Positions 1 to 6,356 of a DNA stretch of 7,463 nt are shown piece by piece (within the stretch, counting starts at the first letter, position 1; each line of letters begins with the position of its first letter). Location: assembly GCA_026709725.1 (NCBI GenBank), contig JAPOSK010000427.1, positions 1 to 7,463 of the forward strand, in the 5' to 3' direction. Under the pieces are notes generated by a model. It was not told where the DNA came from. It made no database searches and saw nothing but the letters and a program-made list of their open reading frames with translations. Source of the DNA: Paracoccaceae bacterium. Its GTDB lineage: Bacteria; Pseudomonadota; Alphaproteobacteria; Rhodobacterales; Rhodobacteraceae. A program made the position numbers and the translations under genes.

Positions 1-618
1 TTTGCCCGGAATCCCGAACGCCGTGCCCATCTCGCGGTCCTTTTGTGTCACCCGCAGGATCAGTCCCATGCGGGTTCGGGTCATGATCAGCCAGAGCCCT
101 CCGAGAATCACAATGGACGCGACGATGACAAAGAGCCGGTAGGTTGTGGTGCCAAAACCCCACGGCCAGATGACAACGAGACCGTCCGCTGCCCATGCAA
201 GCCAGGGGAGGGCAATGCGGTCATTGAAGGGTGCAACGACGGGGCGGGCATCCGGACCAAAGGTCATCAGGGTGGCCTGCTGGAGAATGTAGAGCAGCCC
301 GATCGTGGCCACGATTGTGGGCTCGGGATCATAGTCGACCCGGGCCAGCACAAGACCATTGGCCAGCATTGCCAGCAGGCCGACAAGCAGGGGTGCGGCA
401 AGCAGTGCAAGGACAAAACCCAGTGCCGGATGAACGCCGCTGGCAGTGGCAACATACCAGCTGATCACCGCCCCGAGCATGTAGAACTCGCCGTGGGCGA
501 CATTGACAACCCGCATGATACCAAAGACCAGGCTGAGGCCCATGGCTGTGAGCGCAATGACCGCTGCTGTCAGCGATCCTTCGAGTGTTGCCAGCACAAG
601 GTGCGGACCGAACTCCAT
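1..618 (-). CDS. Branched-chain amino acid/urea-type ABC transporter permease (LivH-like), 3' end cut by window edge
   Basis: This is an inner-membrane permease of the LivH/UrtB class, forming half of the channel that takes substrate from the periplasmic binding protein encoded just upstream. 206 codons are visible without a stop, so the C-terminal part lies beyond the left edge; family members are usually about 290-300 residues. Visible signatures are the early motif GLSLVFGIMRVVNVAHGEFY (residues 27-46), typical of LivH N-termini, several long hydrophobic segments, and RTRMGLILR followed by a Gly-Ile stretch just before the edge, which matches the cytoplasmic EAA-like loop region. The ATG at 616-618 was chosen because it begins MEFGPH just ahead of the first membrane helix. 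It lies 30 nt after the TGA of the binding protein, in the same frame, with no clear Shine-Dalgarno sequence, so translation may be coupled. The permease class is secure. The substrate is unknown and could be an amino acid, amide or urea. Confidence 0.9.
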   Translation of the reverse strand, partial: MEFGPHLVLATLEGSLTAAVIALTAMGLSLVFGIMRVVNVAHGEFYMLGAVISWYVATASGVHPALGFVLALLAAPLLVGLLAMLANGLVLARVDYDPEPTIVATIGLLYILQQATLMTFGPDARPVVAPFNDRIALPWLAWAADGLVVIWPWGFGTTTYRLFVIVASIVILGGLWLIMTRTRMGLILRVTQKDREMGTAFGIPGK

Positions 619-648
619 TCGATCAATGACGCGGGGTGCCCGGCGCCC

Positions 649-1935
649 TCAGAACGGCAGGGTCGTGTAGTCAACCTGATCGGGATAGAAGGTGTCCTCG
701 ATCGATGTCACATGGGCAACATCAAGCCGACCGTTGGCGACCCGGGTGATGTACTGGTGACCAAACACCTGGTGCGTCTTGCCATTGAAGATCTTGTCGC
801 CCTGGGGATGATTGATCGATGCCGGGATCTCCCGCATGGCTTCAATCGCTTCGATCATGCGGACACGACCGGCATGGTCGGATGTGTAATCCGCCATCTC
901 CATGGCATCCTTGACAAGATTCAGGGTTTCCCAGCACCCGAACATATGTGCGTAGGTCGAGACATCCCGACTGTCGGTCACGGAGGCTCCGTTCTCATCG
1001 ACCCCGATCATCTCCCGATAGGCCGCGTCGTACGGCAGAATGCTGCTGTCGCTCTGGGTATAGCGGGGCATGCCCTCCCAGAGATGACTGCCTTCAAGGA
1101 ACTCCAGCCCCGGGCTGTTGATGTCCACGGCTTCCAGGCTGTCGATGTAGCCGAAGAGACCCGGCCCCTGGCCGCCGAAGAACTCGCCGAGTTCCTTGAC
1201 GAAGGTAAGGACAGCGGGTCCCACCACCACATGGTACAGGATTTCCGTATCGCGCGGTATGCGCGGGAAATACTGCGAAAAGGATGTGGCGGTGGTCGGG
1301 ATCGCAATTTTTTCCAGAATGGTGCCACCCTGCTGTTCAAAAGCGGCCGAGAAGGCGTCCCGATGGTCATGCCCGAACGCAAAGTCCGCAAAAAGCATCG
1401 TGACCTTCCTGCCGAGATTGTCGTGGACGAAGGGTGCCATGGCCTGAACCTGACTCTGGACGTTTGTGATGCAGGGTTGCAGCGTGTAGCGGTTGAGGAT
1501 ACCGCTTGCGACATGGTTGCCTTCAGAGACGACGAGATAGGGAATCTTCAACTCGCCGGCACGCGGTGCCGAGCCGATCACGACGTGACTGAAGAGTGTC
1601 CCGAAAGCGAGATCGCACCGGTGCTCAGTGGCGAATTTCTCAACCACCTCCGCACCCCTCTTGGGATCGGTGCCATCATCTTCGGCGATGATCTCCACCG
1701 GACGACCCATGATCCCGCCCATGCCATTGATCCGTTCAACAGCGGCATTGGTCACGCGTTCGTACCAGCGCCCATACGCGGCACCGATCCCGGTGCGATG
1801 CACCTGGAATCCGATGCGTATCGGTTCCGATGATTGCGCCTGCGCATAGCCCGGCATCACACTGCTGACTGCGGCAGCCGCACCCGCGGCACCAAACCCC
1901 TTGAGAACATCGCGACGCGAATGATGCTTTTGCAT
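649..1935 (-). CDS. Tat-exported periplasmic substrate-binding protein of a branched-chain amino acid/amide/urea-type ABC transporter
   Basis: This 428-residue protein is a type I periplasmic binding protein (Peripla_BP_6/LivJ-AmiC-UrtA class) that would capture a small solute and deliver it to the permease encoded immediately downstream. The N-terminus has a twin-arginine signal: SRRDVLKG at residues 6-13, an Ala-rich hydrophobic stretch, and a likely cleavage after AQA at about residue 33. The mature protein opens with IRIGFQVHRTG, followed by AAVERIN and GRPVEIIAEDDGTDP (about 78-91), the usual first-lobe pattern. The start ATG at 1933-1935 is supported by a GAGGGAG ribosome site 6 nt away and by the signal peptide beginning there; the open frame reads further upstream to 2217, but that extension is not hydrophobic and overlaps the preceding gene. 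The gene precedes the permease in the standard transporter order. The bound ligand cannot be told from sequence. Confidence 0.92.
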   Translation of the reverse strand: MQKHHSRRDVLKGFGAAGAAAAVSSVMPGYAQAQSSEPIRIGFQVHRTGIGAAYGRWYERVTNAAVERINGMGGIMGRPVEIIAEDDGTDPKRGAEVVEKFATEHRCDLAFGTLFSHVVIGSAPRAGELKIPYLVVSEGNHVASGILNRYTLQPCITNVQSQVQAMAPFVHDNLGRKVTMLFADFAFGHDHRDAFSAAFEQQGGTILEKIAIPTTATSFSQYFPRIPRDTEILYHVVVGPAVLTFVKELGEFFGGQGPGLFGYIDSLEAVDINSPGLEFLEGSHLWEGMPRYTQSDSSILPYDAAYREMIGVDENGASVTDSRDVSTYAHMFGCWETLNLVKDAMEMADYTSDHAGRVRMIEAIEAMREIPASINHPQGDKIFNGKTHQVFGHQYITRVANGRLDVAHVTSIEDTFYPDQVDYTTLPF

Positions 1936-1941
1936 GTTTGT

Positions 1942-1948
1942 CTCCCTC
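1942..1948 (-). promoter_or_regulatory. Ribosome binding site of the substrate-binding protein gene
   Basis: GAGGGAG on the minus strand lies 6 nt before the ATG at 1933-1935. It fixes the start of the Tat-signal protein against the longer open frame that extends to 2217. Confidence 0.75.
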
Positions 1949-1967
1949 GTCAAGTTGTGTTGTCCAT

Positions 1968-1986
1968 TGCAGCATAACACGCTGCA
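1968..1986. promoter_or_regulatory. Small palindrome upstream of the binding-protein gene, possible operator
   Basis: TGCAGC (1968-1973) and GCTGCA (1981-1986) form a perfect 6-bp inverted repeat around a 7-nt spacer. It lies 33-51 nt upstream of the binding-protein start, in the 107-nt gap after the membrane-protein gene. The position would suit a repressor site or an mRNA hairpin. No regulator gene is visible, the arms are short, and chance occurrence is quite possible. Confidence 0.2.
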
Positions 1987-2042
1987 CCGGTCAATTCCAC
2001 AACAATCCATCCGGTTTGTTCCAGACCGTCTGTTCCCACCGC

Positions 2043-3512
2043 TCAGACCCCGCGTGGGGATGCGAGAAGCCAGAGACTCAGCATGGTGTAGAGAATCATC
2101 AGGATGGAGAGCGGAACCTCGGCAAGGATAGCCCGCCAGCCCTTGCCGTAGAGATCGGTCATGATGCGGTGACCGACAAGGACTGCCAGGACATGACCGA
2201 AGACGATGGCGGCACACTGGGTCAGCCAGATGATGTGAACGGTTCCGAGTTCAGCGAGGAATCCCAGAGTGACAAAGTGGTGACCGAGATTGAAATAATC
2301 AGCCCCGGTCGAGAGGGGGTCGGAGAGAGCGACCAGCGTATACTGGGCGTTGACCAGCAGTGTCGGGAAAAAGTGTGCGATATGATAGCCAAAGGCAATG
2401 GGCAGGAGGGAGAGGGCCAGCCGACCGAACGCCGTCGCCCTGGAGGTCGCGCAGGCCTCGCCCGGGAGTCGTCGTGCCATGGCGTCACCCACGAGAACCG
2501 TTGTGGTGTAGGCGGCGATCAGGAGGAGAACGCCGCCGAGGATGCCGAGGACAGTCTGGCCGATCACGGCCGATCGACCCGGGAATTCGAGCGGATTGAC
2601 ACCGATCAGGTCCAGCCACCAGAAGGTCTCGTTCAGACCGTCAAAACTGCTGCTGGCAAGAACGACCAGCACGAAGATGGCCTGGCTTGAGGTCAGGACG
2701 GCGGCACGGGTCAATTGCCAGCCGGGCAGACCGATTGACGTTGCGCTTGCCCTGATGCGGAGAAAGGACAGTCGTGCAAGAAAGGAAAAGAGAATCGTGA
2801 AGCATTCACAGCGCCTGAGCCATGTCTCCGGACCAAAGAGGATCATGCCTGCCAACGTCATCAGCCAGTAGATCATGACAAAAAGGGCCAGTCGGTCCGG
2901 ATCATCCGGGGCGGGGTCGGCGAGCAGAAACACGACAAAACAGATATAGCCCAGGACAGCCGGCCCGCTGCCGAGCCACGCTGGCAGACGGGCGGGCGAT
3001 GCCTGCCGCATGACGCGTTGCAGGATCCAGCCCGGTCCCGACCAGGGATTGATCCACCGCCAGACATCGCCGAGGATGCCCTGGATGAGAAAGAGTCCGA
3101 TCCACCAGACAGTCCAGATTGTGACCGGCATGAGGTTTGTGAGCGGGTCGCGGGTCCCGGTGAATCCCTGGACGATCAGAAACAGCAGGATGGCTGCCGC
3201 CGCCAGTGAGGTGGCCCGGGGCGCCCAGGAGGGATGCGTCCGGCCCGGCAGGGAGCGGGTGGCGAAGAGTCCCGCTGCATAGCGATGGGGGAGCAGCAGC
3301 AGGAGAAGGATCGTGAGGGCGACGATGCCAGTGCCGAGGGCAGTGTAGAGATCGGTTGGCAGAAGGGCGACAAAGACCTGTTCCGACGCATGGGCATGTG
3401 CCGGGAGCGATGACGCCCAGAGCATGGCAAGACTGCTGCCACTGCCGACGATGAAGTGGATGAGGGCCCGGAACCCGTGTCCGGCCTGATCATTTTTGTT
3501 GCATTGCGGCAT
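2043..3512 (-). CDS. Polytopic membrane protein resembling the 'fenitrothion hydrolase' family
   Basis: This 489-residue integral membrane protein has a likely signal peptide (hydrophobic about 17-35, cleavage near AHAHA at 38-42) followed by roughly ten or more hydrophobic segments. Recognisable landmarks are WTVWWIGL (133-140), GDVWRWINPW (148-157), YHIAH (376-380), SDPL (397-400) and GHVLAVLVGH (439-448). From memory these match a family found in Proteobacteria and Actinobacteria that is often annotated fenitrothion hydrolase; the biochemical role of most members is unknown. Several histidines in the C-terminal half (377, 380, 411, 412, 426, 440, 448) lie in or beside membrane helices and could bind a metal or haem, which is inference. 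The ATG at 3510-3512 was chosen because it places the signal peptide at the N-terminus. An ATG at 3579-3581 and a TTG at 3627-3629 are alternatives, but they would run into the transposase remnant. It is probably co-directional with the transporter genes, 107 nt upstream of them. Confidence 0.75.
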   Translation of the reverse strand: MPQCNKNDQAGHGFRALIHFIVGSGSSLAMLWASSLPAHAHASEQVFVALLPTDLYTALGTGIVALTILLLLLLPHRYAAGLFATRSLPGRTHPSWAPRATSLAAAAILLFLIVQGFTGTRDPLTNLMPVTIWTVWWIGLFLIQGILGDVWRWINPWSGPGWILQRVMRQASPARLPAWLGSGPAVLGYICFVVFLLADPAPDDPDRLALFVMIYWLMTLAGMILFGPETWLRRCECFTILFSFLARLSFLRIRASATSIGLPGWQLTRAAVLTSSQAIFVLVVLASSSFDGLNETFWWLDLIGVNPLEFPGRSAVIGQTVLGILGGVLLLIAAYTTTVLVGDAMARRLPGEACATSRATAFGRLALSLLPIAFGYHIAHFFPTLLVNAQYTLVALSDPLSTGADYFNLGHHFVTLGFLAELGTVHIIWLTQCAAIVFGHVLAVLVGHRIMTDLYGKGWRAILAEVPLSILMILYTMLSLWLLASPRGV

Positions 3513-3597
3513 CTGTGTGGCCAACCCTTTTTTCGTTGCAGCCGGAAGTCCAGCGCAGTGGCGGATCTCTTGGAAGATCATGGCAACCTTGCTTTCT

Positions 3598-3975
3598 CTA
3601 CCGCGTATCGAACAAGAATCCAAAGTCAATGATCAGCCCCAGGGTCCTGTTGCTGTTGACACCCGCCGCAAGGTCAGTGAGAACCGGCAAACCTGTCAGC
3701 GTCCTGTCAAACCGCATGGCAATTCCCCGGAACTCCCTGATCCCGGCAAAGCTGTTCCTGATCGGGTGGCACCCGACTCCCGGCCATGCTCACGAATCGG
3801 ATTGCGATTGCCGCAGACCACCATCATGGCCCGGATGCCGTGCGATTCGAGCTCGGCGGGGAGACGGTCGACATCAAACGCCCTGTCCGCAATGGTGCCT
3901 TCGCAGGGGCGATTCTCCAGCCCCTCCGGTGTCTCCCTTGCGTAACCCGGCTGCAGGATGGTGAACTGGACACGT
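3598..3975 (-). pseudogene. Decayed IS5-family transposase, C-terminal part only, frameshifted
   Basis: Two adjoining minus-strand frames together read as the C-terminal half of an IS5-type DDE transposase. The first frame (from about 3975) gives RVQFTILQPG, RPCEGTIADRAFDVDRLPAE and GIRAMMVVCGNR, corresponding to the family's strand with the second catalytic Asp (ADRAFD, Asp codon at 3885-3887). The second frame resumes near 3768 with HPIRNSFAGIREFRGIAMRF and DRT, matching the usual HLIENFFARIKEFRGIAMRYDKT-type block, and ends at the TAG at 3598-3600. The frame changes between about 3804 and 3768. The expected catalytic Glu of the I-E-N triplet reads Arg here (I-R-N). The N-terminal half, including the first Asp, is absent, so the element is dead. 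I could not identify terminal inverted repeats or a target-site duplication. It separates the GC-rich transporter block from the less GC-rich defence-like block. Confidence 0.75.
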
Positions 3976-3996
3976 TCTGAATACATATGCCAACGC

Positions 3997-4025
3997 TTGA
4001 TGCAGATCGGTAATTTGCCTATCAA
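3997..4025 (+). promoter_or_regulatory. Candidate sigma-70 promoter for the DUF262-kinase pair
   Basis: TTGATG (3997-4002) and TATCAA (4020-4025) are separated by exactly 17 nt, about 42 nt before the GTG start of the DUF262 gene. The site lies just outside the recognisable part of the transposase remnant, in an AT-richer stretch. The -10 box matches the consensus only partly, so this is a suggestion based on spacing and position. Confidence 0.35.
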
Positions 4026-4066
4026 AAATCAGTAACTGCCATAAATCAATTCCGGGGCAAGCCATC

Positions 4067-5161
4067 GTGAAGACATCCGAAACACTCGAACCCAACTTTT
4101 CACGTCATACCATTGCAGATGTTCGCGATTGGCAAGAACTCGGCCGGCTGGAGATCCAACCCGATTTTCAACGTCGCTTTGTTTGGCCGGATGCAGCGAA
4201 GATCATGCTCATCGACTCAATTCTGAAGAGATATCCACTGCCCAAAATATTCGTTGGCACATCAATCAGGGATGGCAGAACGAAACGGATCGTCATTGAC
4301 GGGCAACAGCGAATGACGACGATTCTGGAGTTCATTGGCAACAGATTCAGCCTCAACAAACCATACTCCGGTCCGTTCAGGGGTATGTCATACAAAGACC
4401 TTCCAAAGGACGTTCAAAGAAACTTCCTGTCCTACAGCCTGGACTTCAATGAATTCCAGAATTGGAGTGACGAGGAGATCCGTGATGTTTACAATCGTGT
4501 CAACAAGTACAGTTTCTCGCTTACCAAGCAGGAATTGCGAAGAGCGGATTTCCCCGGTGATTTCCTAAAGTTGTCTGAAGAGTTATCAGTCATTGAATTC
4601 TTTGAGATTGCAAAGGTTTTCACTCCAGCAAATCGCAGAAGACTTGCCGATGTCGAGTATACTTCAGAACTTCTTTTGGTTCTGATTGACGGTCCTCAGG
4701 ATAAAAAGACCAACCTGGACGCTGCATATCTGGAGTACCAGGAGTGGCCAATGAAGGAAGTCTACAAGGAAAAGTTCTTGGCTGTCCTGAACCATTTGGC
4801 GCTTATTTTTGACGAGGATCATTTCCCGATTTCGAAGACACGATTCCGACAGAAATCCGATTTTTATTCTCTCTTTGCCGCAATAAACGAACTTCAAGGT
4901 GATGGGCATGAACTTCAGGAGATCCTTTTGACAGACCTTCGTGGTGAATTATCGAAACTGAATGCCAGGATTGAGCCAAGTGCCCTAGGATTGCACGGCG
5001 AGTATGCGATCAGGTGTGTGTCGGATGCGAACTCCTTACGCAGCCGAAGATGGCGAACAGATTTTTTGAAGGAGTTTCTTCTGCCCGTTTATCGACCAAC
5101 ATCCTCTGGGAAAAAGGGAAATAGCACGCTTCCTTTTCCAATTCATGATCCTGCTCAATGA
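4067..5161 (+). CDS. DUF262 domain protein (GmrS/ParB-like fold) without HNH nuclease domain
   Basis: This 364-residue cytoplasmic protein belongs to the DUF262 family, whose ParB-like fold occurs in defence enzymes such as GmrSD, BrxU and SspE, where the DGQQR motif takes part in nucleotide hydrolysis or cleavage. Visible motifs are QPDFQRRFVWP (31-41), the helix IMLIDSILKRYPLPKIF (46-62), IDGQQRMTTI (77-86) and the later FSLTKQELRRADFPGDF (150-166), all characteristic of the family. The C-terminus (SRRWRTDFLKEFLLPVY) resembles the end of short, stand-alone DUF262 proteins. There is no DUF1524/HNH nuclease module, unlike full-length GmrSD or SspE. The start is a GTG at 4067 with only a weak purine-rich stretch before it; no in-frame ATG lies close by. 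A kinase gene follows on the same strand after 63 nt, suggesting an operon. Family assignment is firm. A defence role is inferred from the family and neighbours; the target is unknown. Confidence 0.88.
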   Translation: MKTSETLEPNFSRHTIADVRDWQELGRLEIQPDFQRRFVWPDAAKIMLIDSILKRYPLPKIFVGTSIRDGRTKRIVIDGQQRMTTILEFIGNRFSLNKPYSGPFRGMSYKDLPKDVQRNFLSYSLDFNEFQNWSDEEIRDVYNRVNKYSFSLTKQELRRADFPGDFLKLSEELSVIEFFEIAKVFTPANRRRLADVEYTSELLLVLIDGPQDKKTNLDAAYLEYQEWPMKEVYKEKFLAVLNHLALIFDEDHFPISKTRFRQKSDFYSLFAAINELQGDGHELQEILLTDLRGELSKLNARIEPSALGLHGEYAIRCVSDANSLRSRRWRTDFLKEFLLPVYRPTSSGKKGNSTLPFPIHDPAQ

Positions 5162-5224
5162 TACATACCCCCGGTCATGCTCACAAGACGTGTGTCGAAG
5201 AGTCTGCTGATTATGTGATCAGAG

Positions 5225-6100
5225 ATGAAGATTGATCTGTTCTTGCGGAAAAACGATACCTTTTCAATCGACTCGAAAGTTTCCTCAGAATGTGGGCGCA
5301 CATTTGAAGTTGAGGATCTTCTCGACTCGGGCGGTAATGGTGCCGTCCATAAGTGTGTGGAATCCGCGACTGGTAATGAGTTCGCTATCAAGTTTTTGCT
5401 GAACTACGATAAGCACGGCAAAAGAGTTCGCAGGTTTGATTTTGAGAAACAGCAACTCGAAAAATTGCAGCACGGTCATATCGTAGGATTTGAAGCTCAG
5501 GGCTCTGTCCAAAGTAAACGCAAACGAAATGGCCGAAAAGGTTCAAAGAAGGTCCAATTCTTCGTTATGGAACTGGCTGACTCTGGCAATCTTATGGATC
5601 TATCCCTTCAACCGGGGCCTGTTCCAGAAGAGGTCTACAAGGCACAGTTCAGAGGCCTTTCTGACGGATTGAGAGAACTCCATAATATTAATGTTGTCCA
5701 CAGGGACATTAAGCCGGAGAATGTGCTGATATCCGGCGACAGGTGGATCCTCGCAGATTTTGGTCTGTGCACTTCGCTCGCGTACACTGGCCATGATTTG
5801 ACGGGGGATGAGAATCTGGGTCCAAGATTCTGGATGTCACCAGAAATGAGCAATCGATGCTTGGGTGTGCAGTCAAGATTTTCCAAGATTGGAAAGACAT
5901 CAGACGTATTTCAACTGGCTTCAGTTTTTTGGTTTATAGTCAATAGGCGGCATCCCACTGGCATCATCGAAGAGAGAGACTGGGCAGGCGCGAAGATGCT
6001 GTTTCCTGTGTTGAAACGAGCACTGGAACATTGCCCGAAACGTCGTACATTCGACGGTGCATCATTCCACAGTGAACTCTGCGACGCACTTGCCGTTTAG
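5225..6100 (+). CDS. Hanks-type Ser/Thr protein kinase, single domain, soluble
   Basis: This 291-residue protein is a near-minimal eukaryotic-type protein kinase that would phosphorylate Ser/Thr residues on an unknown partner in the cytoplasm. The landmarks appear in order: a glycine-rich loop LDSGGNGAV (33-41), the ATP-anchoring Lys56 in FAIKF, a helix-C Glu74, the catalytic loop HRDIKPEN (159-166), the metal-binding DFG (178-180), the activation-segment end MSPE (204-207), Asp227 of subdomain IX, and an Arg-rich subdomain XI near 273-274. All residues needed for activity are present. Residues 97-109, in the beta4-beta5 region, are strikingly basic (eight Lys/Arg of thirteen), which is unusual. 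There are no membrane helices or sensor domains, so it is not a PASTA-type receptor. The start is fixed by an in-frame TGA at 5216-5218, 6 nt upstream. The gene follows the DUF262 gene and probably shares its transcript. A defence or regulatory role is inferred. Confidence 0.93.
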   Translation: MKIDLFLRKNDTFSIDSKVSSECGRTFEVEDLLDSGGNGAVHKCVESATGNEFAIKFLLNYDKHGKRVRRFDFEKQQLEKLQHGHIVGFEAQGSVQSKRKRNGRKGSKKVQFFVMELADSGNLMDLSLQPGPVPEEVYKAQFRGLSDGLRELHNINVVHRDIKPENVLISGDRWILADFGLCTSLAYTGHDLTGDENLGPRFWMSPEMSNRCLGVQSRFSKIGKTSDVFQLASVFWFIVNRRHPTGIIEERDWAGAKMLFPVLKRALEHCPKRRTFDGASFHSELCDALAV

Positions 6101-6356
6101 AGCCTGTTGAGAATTCCCTCAATCCGCTCCGATTCCGATGCTGCTCCTGCCCACTGTATACAAGAATGGCAGAAGACACCGGAGCTGAAAGCAGGAAATC
6201 CTCACTGTGATAGGCAATCTTCCTCTCAATTGAACACAGTTGATAGCCACTGGGGAAGATAGGTTGCATAAAACTTGGGGATTGACTGAAGTCAGGTCCG
6301 GGTATCATGAAGTGTAACACTGGGTGTCAGTGAAGGTGGCCAAACAAGCCGTATCG
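6101..6356. other. Convergent intergenic region between kinase and desulfurase genes, no gene seen
   Basis: The kinase (plus) and desulfurase (minus) genes end toward each other here. I see no convincing gene and no hairpin with a T-run that would make a standard terminator. Three short inverted repeats are present: TTGAG/CTCAA (6107-6111 and 6118-6122), TGACT/AGTCA (6283-6287 and 6290-6294) and CACTG/CAGTG (6318-6322 and 6328-6332). Each has 5-bp arms, so they are weak evidence for transcription stop signals. Confidence 0.4.

Noticed and set aside
43..1833. A 596-codon open frame on the plus strand
   Set aside because: It lies opposite the permease and binding-protein genes, which have clear family motifs. 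Its product is Gly/His/Asp-rich with no recognisable domain, as expected for an antisense shadow in GC-rich coding DNA.
1936..2042. A promoter of its own for the binding-protein gene
   Set aside because: TTGACC and TATGCT boxes are visible on the minus strand but only 12 nt apart, too close for a sigma-70 promoter. I found no better-spaced pair.
1938..2690. A 250-codon plus-strand open frame
   Set aside because: It is antisense to the polytopic membrane protein, has a highly polar low-complexity product, and has no supporting motif.
3496..3964. Two overlapping plus-strand frames of about 149 codons in the junction
   Set aside because: They run opposite the transposase remnant, which gives recognisable family motifs on the minus strand. 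The plus-strand products show none.
5964..6320. A 118-codon minus-strand frame crossing the kinase 3' end
   Set aside because: It overlaps the kinase coding region extensively, has no recognisable domain and no evident ribosome site.
6318..6332. Hairpin CACTG/CAGTG as a terminator for the desulfurase or kinase
   Set aside because: The arms are only 5 bp, and no T-run follows on either strand.
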